DNA of 48,632 nucleotides from the NCBI GenBank assembly GCA_019359545.1, contig JAHHHB010000051.1, forward strand, positions 1 to 48,632. The letters run 5' to 3'. The notes under the pieces were generated by a model. The model was not told the origin of the DNA. It saw only the letters and a program-made list of their open reading frames with translations, and searched no databases. The DNA is from Desmonostoc geniculatum HA4340-LM1. GTDB taxonomy: Bacteria > Cyanobacteriota > Cyanobacteriia > Cyanobacteriales > Nostocaceae. Within the stretch, counting starts at the first letter, position 1. Each line of letters starts with the position of its first letter. The position numbers were made by a program, and so were the translations under genes. Positions 22,133 through 29,799 of this stretch are shown here, in pieces.

Positions 22133-23125
22133 ATGACTGAATTAATAGTTGAAAAATTAGATATTACCCTAGCGATTCCTACATATAACGGAGCAACCCG
22201 TTTACCTAAGATTTTGGATAAGCTGTTAACTCAGACAGGAGTACAAAGCCTTAAATGGGAAATTCTTATTGTTGATAATAATAGTTCTGATAACACATCT
22301 GAAATAATAGAGAATTACCAAAAATTATTTGATGGAAACTGTCATTTAAGATATTCCTTTGAAAAAGAACAGGGAGCCGCTTTTGCACGATTGCGGGCAG
22401 TACGCGAAGCTAGAGGTGAGCTAATTGGATTTTTAGATGATGATAACTTACCTGCACCTGATTGGTTAGCAGAAGCATATGCCTTTGGATTAGAACATCC
22501 TCAAGCAGGTGTTTGGAGTGGACAAATTCATGGTGATTTTGAAGTAAAACCACCAGACAATTTTGAAAAAATTCAAGGTTTTTTAGCTATCAGAGAACAT
22601 GGCTCAAGTCCACATTTATTTGATGCAGATAATTTAGGACTTCCCCCTGGTGCTGCAATTGTTGTCCGCAAACAAGCTTGGTGCGAAAATGTACCTCAAC
22701 GACCTATTTTAAGTGGCAAGTTACCTGGTATTTTGGTGCAAGGTGAGGACTATGAACCATTACTTTATATACATTATGCAGGCTGGGAAATTTGGTATAA
22801 CCCTACCATGCATACTTACCATCAAATACCACACTGGCGATTTGAAAGAGATTACCTACTAGATTTGGCACGCGGCTGTGGCTTGTGTATTTTTCAACTA
22901 CGCTTGATAAATACTAAAAATTGGCAAAAACCAATAGTGTTTGTGAAAACTGTTTTAGGAAATTTGCGTCGAGTATTGCATTATCTTATTAAGTACAAGG
23001 GACAATTAAAAAGTAATTTAGTTGCACTTTTTGAAATAGAATTTTACCTAGCTAGTATGATGAGTCCTTTTTATTACTTTAAATGTAATTTAGGGAAACT
23101 ATTCAAAAATAAAGCAACCATATAA
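22133..23125 (+). CDS. hpsF: Hormogonium polysaccharide glycosyltransferase HpsF
   Basis: Family 2 glycosyltransferase, 330 residues, paralogue of HpsE: TLAIPTYNGATRLPKILDKL, VDNNSSDNTSEI, FLDDDNLPAPDWL, VVRKQAWCENVP and EDYEPLLYIHYAGWEIWYNP all line up with the preceding protein. Both end in a similar ASMMSPFYYFK/SSLMSPFYLWK tail. It begins 6 bases after hpsE and ends 1 base before hpsG, so the three are one translationally coupled unit. Substrate and linkage cannot be read from the sequence. Confidence 0.85.
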   Translation: MTELIVEKLDITLAIPTYNGATRLPKILDKLLTQTGVQSLKWEILIVDNNSSDNTSEIIENYQKLFDGNCHLRYSFEKEQGAAFARLRAVREARGELIGFLDDDNLPAPDWLAEAYAFGLEHPQAGVWSGQIHGDFEVKPPDNFEKIQGFLAIREHGSSPHLFDADNLGLPPGAAIVVRKQAWCENVPQRPILSGKLPGILVQGEDYEPLLYIHYAGWEIWYNPTMHTYHQIPHWRFERDYLLDLARGCGLCIFQLRLINTKNWQKPIVFVKTVLGNLRRVLHYLIKYKGQLKSNLVALFEIEFYLASMMSPFYYFKCNLGKLFKNKATI

Positions 23126-23126
23126 A

Positions 23127-24182
23127 ATGATTAATTCTAGTCAAAACCTACCAAATATTTCTGTCATTATACCTGCTTACAATAGTGAAAGCACTATTAG
23201 TCATACAATTAATTCTGTTCTGAATCAAACTTTTACCAACCTAGAATTAATTGTAATTAATGATGGTTCACAAGACTCTACTTTAGATATTGTTACACAA
23301 ATCCAAGACCCTCGAATCAAAGTATTTTCTTATCCCAACGCGGGCGGAAACGTCAGTCGTAACCGAGGACTACACCTTGCAGTTGGAGAATTTGTTAGTT
23401 TCTTAGATGCTGACGATCTTTGGACACCTGATAAACTTGAATCTCAGTTAAAGGCTCTGCAAGAAAATTTGACTGCGAAAGTTGCTTATAGCTGGACTGA
23501 TTATATCGATGCAAATGGGAAATTTGTACTTTCAGGTAAGCGCATTAATCTAAATGGCGATGTTTATGAAACTTTATTAGTAACTAATTTTCTAGAAAAT
23601 GGCTCTAATCCCTTAATTTGTAGAAAAGCTTTAATGACATTAGGTGGCTTTGATGAATCTCTAACTGCTGCTCAGGATTGGGATATGTGGCTGCGATTAG
23701 CTTCTAAATTTAATTTTATATGTGTACCATCTGTACAAATTTTATACCGAATTAGTGCTAATTCAGTATCTTCCAATCTTGTCAGACAGGAAAAAGCGTG
23801 CTTGCAACTGCTTGAAAAAGCATACAAAAAAAGACCTTCAGCAATTAAACAAACTTGGAATACAAGCATTGCTAATTTATACAAATACCTCACGTGCAAA
23901 GCCCTACAAAAGCCATTGAATCGACAAAAAGGTTTAACTGCGGCTAAATTTCTATGGAAATATTTTCTTAATGACTCTTCAAGATTTCAAAATATAAATT
24001 TTAGCTCAAAACTATTATTGAAAATTGCCATAATCGTGATCCTGCCCAGCTTATTCCACACCATTACTAACCAGCGTGAACTCAAAAGCCAAGAAAGTGA
24101 AATATTACTAAACACTTGGGTAAGTGAAAAAAGACCAGAAAATAAAAATGAATATCCAGGTGCATTTACCATCTCTAGCTAA
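23127..24182 (+). CDS. hpsG: Hormogonium polysaccharide glycosyltransferase HpsG
   Basis: Family 2 glycosyltransferase of a different subgroup from HpsE/F, 351 residues: NISVIIPAYNSESTISHTINSVLNQ, VINDGSQDST, SRNRGLHLAVGEFVSFLDADD (DxD motif), and the catalytic-base region GGFDESLTAAQDWDMWLRL. A hydrophobic helix near residue 295 (LLLKIAIIVILPSLF) may anchor it. Its last 35 bases overlap the next pseudopilin gene, showing tight coupling. Confidence 0.83.
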   Translation: MINSSQNLPNISVIIPAYNSESTISHTINSVLNQTFTNLELIVINDGSQDSTLDIVTQIQDPRIKVFSYPNAGGNVSRNRGLHLAVGEFVSFLDADDLWTPDKLESQLKALQENLTAKVAYSWTDYIDANGKFVLSGKRINLNGDVYETLLVTNFLENGSNPLICRKALMTLGGFDESLTAAQDWDMWLRLASKFNFICVPSVQILYRISANSVSSNLVRQEKACLQLLEKAYKKRPSAIKQTWNTSIANLYKYLTCKALQKPLNRQKGLTAAKFLWKYFLNDSSRFQNINFSSKLLLKIAIIVILPSLFHTITNQRELKSQESEILLNTWVSEKRPENKNEYPGAFTISS

Positions 24183-24714
24183 TGCAAAAAATGTTTTGAA
24201 TAATAGCTATAACAGTGGCTTTACTCTACCAGAAACTTTAGTAGTTATTGTATTAATTGGTATATTAGCCACGCTAGGGATACCAAACTGGATGGCTTTT
24301 GTGGCTACTCGCCGCCTTAACAGTGCTCAAAACGAAGTTTACCATGCGATGCGCCAAGCCCAAAGGCAAGCCACCAAGGACAAATTGACTTGGCAAGCTA
24401 GTTTTCGTGAGCAAAATGGCATTGTTCAATGGGCTGTTCATTCCGCTACAGTAAACCCATCTGATGCTAACTGGAATAATTTAGATTCTAATGTGCAGTT
24501 AGATGCAGAAACGACCTTACAAATTTCAAATGGCGTTAGGCAAATTAAATTTGATTACAGAGGTAATATTGTTTCGCTACCGCGTAGTATAACTATCTCC
24601 AGCAAATATGGTGGTAAAGCTAAACGTTGCGTCTATATCTCTACGATTTTAGGAGCAATGCGAATGGCAAAAGAGCGCCCTACACCCAACAATGAGGGTG
24701 ATTATTGCTATTAA
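24148..24714 (+). CDS. Fourth hps pseudopilin (GspH-like, HpsD paralogue)
   Basis: 188 residues from the ATG at 24148; an in-frame GTG at 24124 adds 8 residues but lies deeper in hpsG. The leader ends NSG24 and the mature protein would start FTLPETLVVIVLIGILATLG with Glu at +5. Downstream motifs IPNWMAFVATRRLNSAQNEVYHAMRQAQRQA and KRCVYISTILGAMRMAKERP match HpsD. Position after hpsG and before an HpsJ-type gene suggests that it is the gene called hpsH in N. punctiforme, but I am not certain of that symbol. Overlap with hpsG places it in the hpsEFG transcript. Confidence 0.82.
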   Translation: MNIQVHLPSLANAKNVLNNSYNSGFTLPETLVVIVLIGILATLGIPNWMAFVATRRLNSAQNEVYHAMRQAQRQATKDKLTWQASFREQNGIVQWAVHSATVNPSDANWNNLDSNVQLDAETTLQISNGVRQIKFDYRGNIVSLPRSITISSKYGGKAKRCVYISTILGAMRMAKERPTPNNEGDYCY

Positions 24715-24721
24715 GATGTTC

Positions 24722-24841
24722 TTATACCAATTCTATATGAGGCTGCGCTCTATTCGCGTAGCGGCAATTCATGAATTGCCGCTACAGTGTGTAGTTTTGC
24801 ATCAGTCTTATAAGGCGCATCTTCAAACAGAAATGGTATTA
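24722..24841. mobile_element. MITE-like element inside the hps locus
   Basis: Ends are inverted repeats: ATACCAATTCTATATGAGGC on the left and ATACCATTTCTGTTTGAAGA read inward from the right, continuing TGCGC on both sides. Its centre contains a perfect 28-base palindrome at 24758-24785 (GTAGCGGCAATTCA and its complement). It begins 7 bases after the pseudopilin stop and ends about 22 bases before the next start codon. Confidence 0.75.
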
Positions 24842-24863
24842 GTTTATTCAAATAAGGTATTGC

Positions 24864-25505
24864 GTGCTGAACTTCCCAGCAAGCCCAAAACAACACTTGA
24901 TTATTTTCACTCGCTATCCTGAACCAGGGAAGACGAAAACCCGATTGATACCTGTTTTAGGATCTGTTGGCGCTGCTAATCTTCAACGCCAAATGACTGA
25001 ACATACAATATTTCAGGTTAAAGAATTACAAAAATTAATTGACATATCTGTGGAAGTACGCTTCGCAGGTGGTGATTTGCAACTTATGCAAGACTGGCTG
25101 GGCTTGGATTTAGTTTACCAGTCTCAAGGTGAAGGGGATCTAGGTTTGCGGATGGCGCGATCGCTTTTCGAGGCTTTTCAATTTGGTGCAGAAAAAGCAA
25201 TTATCATCGGTACAGATTGTCCTGGAGTAAATGCCCAAGTTTTAGCGACAGCCTTTGATAAGTTACACACCTTTGAACTCGTACTTGGCCCAGCAATAGA
25301 CGGTGGATATTACTTAATTGGTTTGCGGCAACCCATCCCAGAGTTATTCGCTAACATCGAATGGGGAACTGCTCAGGTATTCCAGAAAACTGTGGAGATT
25401 GCTCAGAAGCTTAATTTATCATATGTGAATTTGACGCCTTTAGCCGACGTTGACCGACCAGAAGATCTGCCAATTTGGGAAAAAGCCTTTGTGGGAGAGG
25501 GATGA
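24864..25505 (+). CDS. DUF2064 / TIGR04282-type glycosyltransferase-like protein
   Basis: 213 residues with a nucleotidyltransferase-like GT-A core: HLIIFTRYPEPGKTKTRLIPVLG (nucleotide-binding start), ELQKLIDISVEVRFAGG, GTDCPGVNAQVL (the DxxGG/DCP region) and LGPAIDGGYYLIGL. Family members are annotated as 'arsenosugar biosynthesis glycosyltransferase' or CofC-like, but the name does not prove that role; within an hps locus a sugar-transfer or sugar-nucleotide function is more likely. The GTG start at 24864 is the best match to the conserved N-terminus; it lies just past a MITE that may have replaced the original upstream region. Confidence 0.75.
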   Translation: MLNFPASPKQHLIIFTRYPEPGKTKTRLIPVLGSVGAANLQRQMTEHTIFQVKELQKLIDISVEVRFAGGDLQLMQDWLGLDLVYQSQGEGDLGLRMARSLFEAFQFGAEKAIIIGTDCPGVNAQVLATAFDKLHTFELVLGPAIDGGYYLIGLRQPIPELFANIEWGTAQVFQKTVEIAQKLNLSYVNLTPLADVDRPEDLPIWEKAFVGEG

Positions 25506-25833
25506 GGAAGGAAGAAGACACGGGGACGCTCTTACGTGGGGACGCAAAGAGGAGTCGGAGCTAGGGAGCGTCTAGATCCCCGACTTCTTCCAGAAGTCGG
25601 GGATCTGAGTCTACAGCCCCGCATTAGCTCCGTATCTTCAAATACTAGGAATTTCCTGAAGACACTAGGCATAACAAATGTTACTCTGGCCTAGTTGAAA
25701 ACCAAGAGGTAGAGAGGTTTCACCGTTATTGAATCTGGTTTGTGTTTCTATAGAACATTTACGGTCATGGGCACAATATTCAAGTAACTTGAAATATGAA
25801 AATCACTCGTATTCACCGCAAGTTTGAAAAACT
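25506..25833. other. Intergenic region with strong hairpin upstream of HpsJ
   Basis: Apart from the hairpin at 25574-25606 and some GGGACGC-rich repeats at its start, no ORF or RNA gene is supported in this 328-base gap. Confidence 0.5.
25574..25606. repeat. 15-bp perfect hairpin
   Basis: AGATCCCCGACTTCT and its exact complement AGAAGTCGGGGATCT flank a TCC loop. The stem is strong but there is no T-tract right after it. It looks like a dispersed palindromic repeat and may also stop transcription after the DUF2064 gene. Confidence 0.6.
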
Positions 25834-26676
25834 ATGGTTAACCGTTTTACTTCCGCTAGTACTGCCCTCACAGTTAAGGTAGTTGGAATAATCTGCATTT
25901 TGTCGTTTTTTGTTGACTTTTTGATTCTCTTGTTACCCTTTCAACCAACCGATCGCGCTTGGCAAATAAATTTGGCCACAGCCTTAGTGGATCGGGGAAT
26001 TGTTCCTTTGGTAGGTTTGGGGCTTTTGTTTGCAGGACATTGGATTGGTAGCGCTGATGCAGGAAGCGATCGCCCCCAAGGTGTTGATTTAAGATTTCCG
26101 GCTTTGATTCTCTCAAGTATTTTAGGGTTGATGTTCTTGCTAATTTTTCCCCTGCACCTCAATAATGTGAATCAAGCTAAAACTCAAACGGTTAATCGAA
26201 TCACCCAAGAAGCAGACCAAGCTGAAACTCAACTTAACAATCGGTTATCGCAATTGCAAGCACAATTAAATACTGAACAAGGAAAAGCTCAGCTAGAACA
26301 GCTGCGGAATCAAACCAAAGCTCAGTTTACGGAACTACTCAAAGATGAGCAAAGATACAAGCAAGCACTTGAGAGCTCCCAAATTCCTCCAGCGATCAAA
26401 GAGTTACTAAAGAAGGCTAAGACAGATCCTCAAGCACTTGATAAAGCGATCGAACAACAAACAGATATTCAGACGCTGAGAACTCAACAATTAAGCCAAA
26501 TTCGCCAACGCAGGGATGAAACTGTAAATCAAGCTAAAGATACCGCATGGAAGTCTGGACTGCGGATTGGTATTAGCAGTTTGCTGTTGTCTATTGGTTA
26601 CATTATCATCGGCTGGACAGGTTTAAGAAGCAGAGGTGCTTTACAAGGTGGTAAACCTAAAGCTACTGCACGCTAA
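25834..26676 (+). CDS. hpsJ: HpsJ-family membrane coiled-coil protein
   Basis: 280 residues. Three hydrophobic spans near the N-terminus (about 12-36, 50-67 and 88-106), then a long Gln/Glu/Lys-rich coiled coil (about 108-232) and a final span (about 245-265) before a basic tail. This architecture and its place in the locus match the HpsJ family, a conserved membrane component of hormogonium polysaccharide gene sets. By analogy to type IV pilus and secretion systems it may serve as a scaffold in the inner membrane, but that is inference. The upstream 20 bases lack a clear ribosome site. Confidence 0.72.
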   Translation: MVNRFTSASTALTVKVVGIICILSFFVDFLILLLPFQPTDRAWQINLATALVDRGIVPLVGLGLLFAGHWIGSADAGSDRPQGVDLRFPALILSSILGLMFLLIFPLHLNNVNQAKTQTVNRITQEADQAETQLNNRLSQLQAQLNTEQGKAQLEQLRNQTKAQFTELLKDEQRYKQALESSQIPPAIKELLKKAKTDPQALDKAIEQQTDIQTLRTQQLSQIRQRRDETVNQAKDTAWKSGLRIGISSLLLSIGYIIIGWTGLRSRGALQGGKPKATAR

Positions 26677-26680
26677 TTTT

Positions 26681-26812
26681 TTCGGGAGTGGGGAGTGGGG
26701 AGTGGGGGAGACGGGGGAGATGAGGGAGATGGGGGAGAATAACTCCTAACTCCTAACTCCTAACTCCTAACTCCTAACTCCTAACTCCTAACTCCTAACT
26801 TCTAACTCTTAA
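26681..26812. repeat. GGGAGTG repeats plus nine TAACTCC heptamers
   Basis: A G-rich block (GGGAGTG, GGGGGAGA, GATGAGGGA units) is followed by about nine uninterrupted copies of the 7-base unit TAACTCC (26740-26802). It starts right after the hpsJ stop and ends 15 bases before the next start codon. Confidence 0.8.
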
Positions 26813-26826
26813 TATAAAACCTGGGA

Positions 26827-27735
26827 ATGTTTTCAATTTACATACTGACATATAACGAAGAACTAGATATTGCTGCTTGTATCGAATCGGCGATGCTATC
26901 AGATGACATCATTGTTGTAGACTCATGCAGTAGCGATCGCACTGTGGAAATCGCCAATCGCTATCCCATCCGCGTTGTCCAACACGCCTTTGAAAGCCAC
27001 GGACGCCAACGCACCTGGATGTTAGAGTCTATTTCCCCGAAGTACGAATGGGTTTACATTCTCGAAGCTGACGAACGGATGACACCGGAATTGTTCGCCG
27101 AATGCCAAAAGGCAAGTCAGAATCCAGACTACATCGGCTACTATGTGGCTGAACGCGTCATGTTCATGAATCGCTGGATTCGCTACAGCACACAGTACCC
27201 CCGTTACCAAATGCGCCTGTTTCGTCACGGGAAAGTTTGGTTTACTGACTACGGCCACACAGAACGAGAAGTTTGTGAGGGTGCAACTAGCTTTTTAAAA
27301 GAAACATACCCCCACTACACTTGTAGCAAAGGCTTAAGTCGCTGGATTGAAAAACATAACCGTTATTCCACTGATGAAGCTCAAGAAACTCTATATCAAT
27401 TAGAACAAGGAAAGGTAAGCTGGGGAGATTTATTCTTTGGCAAGTCAGAAGTCGAAAGACGGCGCGCTCTCAAAGATTTGTCTTTGCGTCTACCTGCTAG
27501 ACCCTTGCTACGCTTTATATATATGTATTTTATGTTGGGCGGTTGCTTAGATGGAGGCGCTGGTCTTGCTTGGTGTACATTGCAAGCATTCTACGAATAC
27601 TTGATTTTGCTCAAAGTTTGGGAAATGAAGTATCTACCAAAACCTGACTTAAACACAACACCAACTCTGAGGCAGGAAAGTACACAACAGGTGCAGTGTG
27701 CGACTTCAGAAAATACACACGTTGATGCAGTGTAA
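26827..27735 (+). CDS. Glycosyltransferase family 2, WaaE/KdtX-like
   Basis: 302 residues. MFSIYILTYNEELDIAACIESA, IVVDSCSSDRTVEIA and the modified DxD region YILEADERMTPEL mark the beta-1,4-glucosyltransferase-like (WaaE) branch of family 2. Further: RMNRWIRYS-type aromatic/basic segment and RYQMRLFRHGKVWF. A hydrophobic region near 228-250 (LLRFIYMYFMLGGCLDGGAGL) could contact the membrane. As the last gene of the hps run it may be the gene called hpsK in N. punctiforme; that symbol is a guess from order. The C-terminal 30 residues are low complexity. Confidence 0.78.
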   Translation: MFSIYILTYNEELDIAACIESAMLSDDIIVVDSCSSDRTVEIANRYPIRVVQHAFESHGRQRTWMLESISPKYEWVYILEADERMTPELFAECQKASQNPDYIGYYVAERVMFMNRWIRYSTQYPRYQMRLFRHGKVWFTDYGHTEREVCEGATSFLKETYPHYTCSKGLSRWIEKHNRYSTDEAQETLYQLEQGKVSWGDLFFGKSEVERRRALKDLSLRLPARPLLRFIYMYFMLGGCLDGGAGLAWCTLQAFYEYLILLKVWEMKYLPKPDLNTTPTLRQESTQQVQCATSENTHVDAV

Positions 27736-28135
27736 AGTCTGAAGCTACTGCGTTGGGCAAAGCCCTTGCCGTAGGCATTGCATTTATCATAATTCATCAA
27801 TCAGTAGGGGCGCACGGCTGTGCGCCCCTACGCGTGTTTCAATTATAATAAGTTAATATTTTTAACGGAGCTTTTTCAGAAAAGCTGCTCCTGTGAATAT
27901 ATAACTGATTGACCAGACAAAATAATTCTTCGGCTTACCTCGTCCTGCTTTCACAATTTTGAGCAGCTTTTCATTGAACGCGGTAAATTAGTAATAACTT
28001 AAGAGACTCGTAACAATCATTTACAAGTCTTGCAAAGAAAAGTAACATTCCCTGAGAATAATCAGTTGTTATTCGGTTGGTGGATGTCTGTGTGTATCCT
28101 TGTAGGAAAATAGCTTAAAACAGGAGAATCGAGGC
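27736..28135. other. Intergenic region between hps locus and DUF502 gene
   Basis: 400 bases with a strong hairpin at 27804-27831 and otherwise AT-rich sequence. No small ORF or structured RNA recognised. The sequence just before 28136 holds AGGAG (28122-28126), the ribosome site of the next gene. Confidence 0.5.
27804..27831 (+). terminator. Strong GC-rich hairpin after the last hps gene
   Basis: GTAGGGGCGCAC and GTGCGCCCCTAC form a perfect 12-bp stem with a GGCT loop, 69 bases past the stop. There is no immediate T-tract, so it may be a dispersed repeat (same GTAGGG...CCCTAC style as 12910-12937) that also ends transcription. Confidence 0.5.
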
Positions 28136-28849
28136 TTGGTAATCGATCGCCTAAAACAGGACTTCAAAAATGACCTGATTGCTGGTTTGTTGGTAGTTAT
28201 TCCCCTAGCAACTACCATCTGGCTAACAATTACCATTGCTACTTGGGTAATCAACTTTCTCACCCAAATTCCCAAACAACTCAATCCCTTTGACGGGCTG
28301 CACCCAATACTAGTAAATATATTGAATCTTTTAGTAGGACTAGCCGTACCATTACTGAGTATTCTGTTGATTGGTTTGATGGCTAGGAATATTGCTGGAC
28401 GTTGGTTGCTAGATTTTGGTGAGCGGTTATTACAGGCAATTCCTTTAGCTGGACAGGTATACAAAACACTCAAGCAGCTTTTAGAAACAATACTAAAAGA
28501 TTCCAATGGCAAATTTAGGCGTGTAGTTTTAGTAGAGTATCCCCGCCGAGGAATTTGGGCGATCGGCTTTGTTACCGGTGCAATCAGCGGTGATATCCAA
28601 GCCCAGATGTCTCGCCCCATGCTGAGTGTTTTTATCCCCACCACCCCGAATCCTACTACTGGATGGTATGCAGCCGTTCCTGAGGATGAAGTGGTGAACT
28701 TATCCATGTCAATTGAAGACGCTTTTAAAATAGTTGTGTCAGGTGGAATTGTTGCCCCCAGTACACCCCTGATTCTCCCCAAAGAGTCCACATTGGAAAT
28801 GAAACACGACGAAATCAAACAGCAAGTTCTTCGCGTGGAAGAAACTTAA
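28136..28849 (+). CDS. DUF502 family membrane protein
   Basis: 237 residues. The TTG at 28136 is chosen as start because AGGAG sits 9 bases upstream and the protein then begins at the conserved VIDRLKQDFKNDLIAGLLVVIPL. Two membrane spans at about 17-42 and 62-85 are followed by a soluble domain with family motifs PLAGQVYKTLKQL, VEYPRRGIWAIGFVTG and FIPTTPNPTTGWYAAVPEDEV. DUF502 proteins are widespread in cyanobacteria, other bacteria and plants (related to LIKE COV); function is unknown here. It precedes nusB by 122 bases. Confidence 0.9.
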   Translation: MVIDRLKQDFKNDLIAGLLVVIPLATTIWLTITIATWVINFLTQIPKQLNPFDGLHPILVNILNLLVGLAVPLLSILLIGLMARNIAGRWLLDFGERLLQAIPLAGQVYKTLKQLLETILKDSNGKFRRVVLVEYPRRGIWAIGFVTGAISGDIQAQMSRPMLSVFIPTTPNPTTGWYAAVPEDEVVNLSMSIEDAFKIVVSGGIVAPSTPLILPKESTLEMKHDEIKQQVLRVEET

Positions 28850-28971
28850 ACTCTATCTGGCAAAGTCACAAGCAAATGCGTAATTTTGTTGTTGGACTGT
28901 GCCAAAATTGATAGACTTATAAGCTTGTCCCGCCTGGTTAATCAATTCTCGCACAATCAACCCTCAGTTTT

Positions 28972-29613
28972 ATGCAACCTCGTAAACCCCAACAAATTGC
29001 TCGTGAGTTGGCGCTTTTAAGCCTTAGCCAACTGCCAGTCAACCCAAAGAAATTAGATAAATTGGAAGACGAGCAACTAGTATCAAAGTTGGTACTAGGA
29101 GCAGTACGGACTCTAACCACAGAAGTGCAAGATACCCTGAACAATGCCGCAGGTGAACTGCAACGCAGTAACGATCGCCTTTTAAGTAGCCAAACTCGCG
29201 CCTCCGACCTGAATACAGCTAGAACAATGCTTCAAGAGGCGATCGCATCTACCCAGACAGCAATCAATCAGTTGGGTACGGCTGTTGATTTTCCAGAATT
29301 AATTCAGCTAGCTAATCAGGACAAGGGAGTTCGCAATTACGCTAAAGAGCTTGTAATTACAGTCAACGAAAATCGACAAATTATAGACGAACTCATATCC
29401 AATGCCCTTGTAGATTGGCAAGTAACTCGACTCGCCCAAATTGATCGGGATATCCTGCAAATCGCTGTGGCAGAAATGAAATTATTGGGAGTTCCAGACA
29501 GCATCGCCATCAACGAAGCAGTGGAGCTAGCCAAACGGTACAGTGGAGACGAAGGTCATCGGTTTATTAACGGTGTTTTGCGCCGAGTCAGCGAGCAGAA
29601 GAAAAGTGCATAG
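28972..29613 (+). CDS. nusB: Transcription antitermination factor NusB
   Basis: RNA-binding partner of NusE (S10) that promotes antitermination on rRNA operons. 213 residues, longer than the about 140 of E. coli because of an insertion in the middle (about 60-110, Ser/Asn-rich helix). The NusB core is recognised from [18 protein letters not shown] at the start, [26 protein letters not shown] and [33 protein letters not shown] near the end. Gene order DUF502-nusB-ftsY looks conserved-type in cyanobacteria (inference). Confidence 0.95.
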   Translation: MQPRKPQQIARELALLSLSQLPVNPKKLDKLEDEQLVSKLVLGAVRTLTTEVQDTLNNAAGELQRSNDRLLSSQTRASDLNTARTMLQEAIASTQTAINQLGTAVDFPELIQLANQDKGVRNYAKELVITVNENRQIIDELISNALVDWQVTRLAQIDRDILQIAVAEMKLLGVPDSIAINEAVELAKRYSGDEGHRFINGVLRRVSEQKKSA

Positions 29614-29745
29614 ATGAGGGAGATGAGGGAAATGAGGGAGATGAGGGAGCAGGGGAGCAGGGGGAGCAGGGGAGGCAGGGGGAGAAAGAATAACCAATGC
29701 CCAATGCCCCATACCCAATGCCCAATGCCCAATGCCCCGTGCCTT
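29614..29745. repeat. GATGAGGGA/GCAGGGGA repeats with complementary GCCCAAT repeats
   Basis: GATGAGG(GA) is repeated about four times right after the nusB stop, then GCAGGGGA units, then CCCAATGC-type units on the C-rich side. The two halves can pair. It separates nusB from ftsY. Confidence 0.8.
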
Positions 29746-29799
29746 AAGTTAAATTAAACTCATAATTTGTAACTTATAACAACAACTAATAGTGCTGCA

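Noticed and set aside
25797..25883. Small ORF beginning MKITRIHRKFEK overlapping the hpsJ start
   Set aside because: It lacks a ribosome site and overlaps the conserved hpsJ start in another frame; considered chance.
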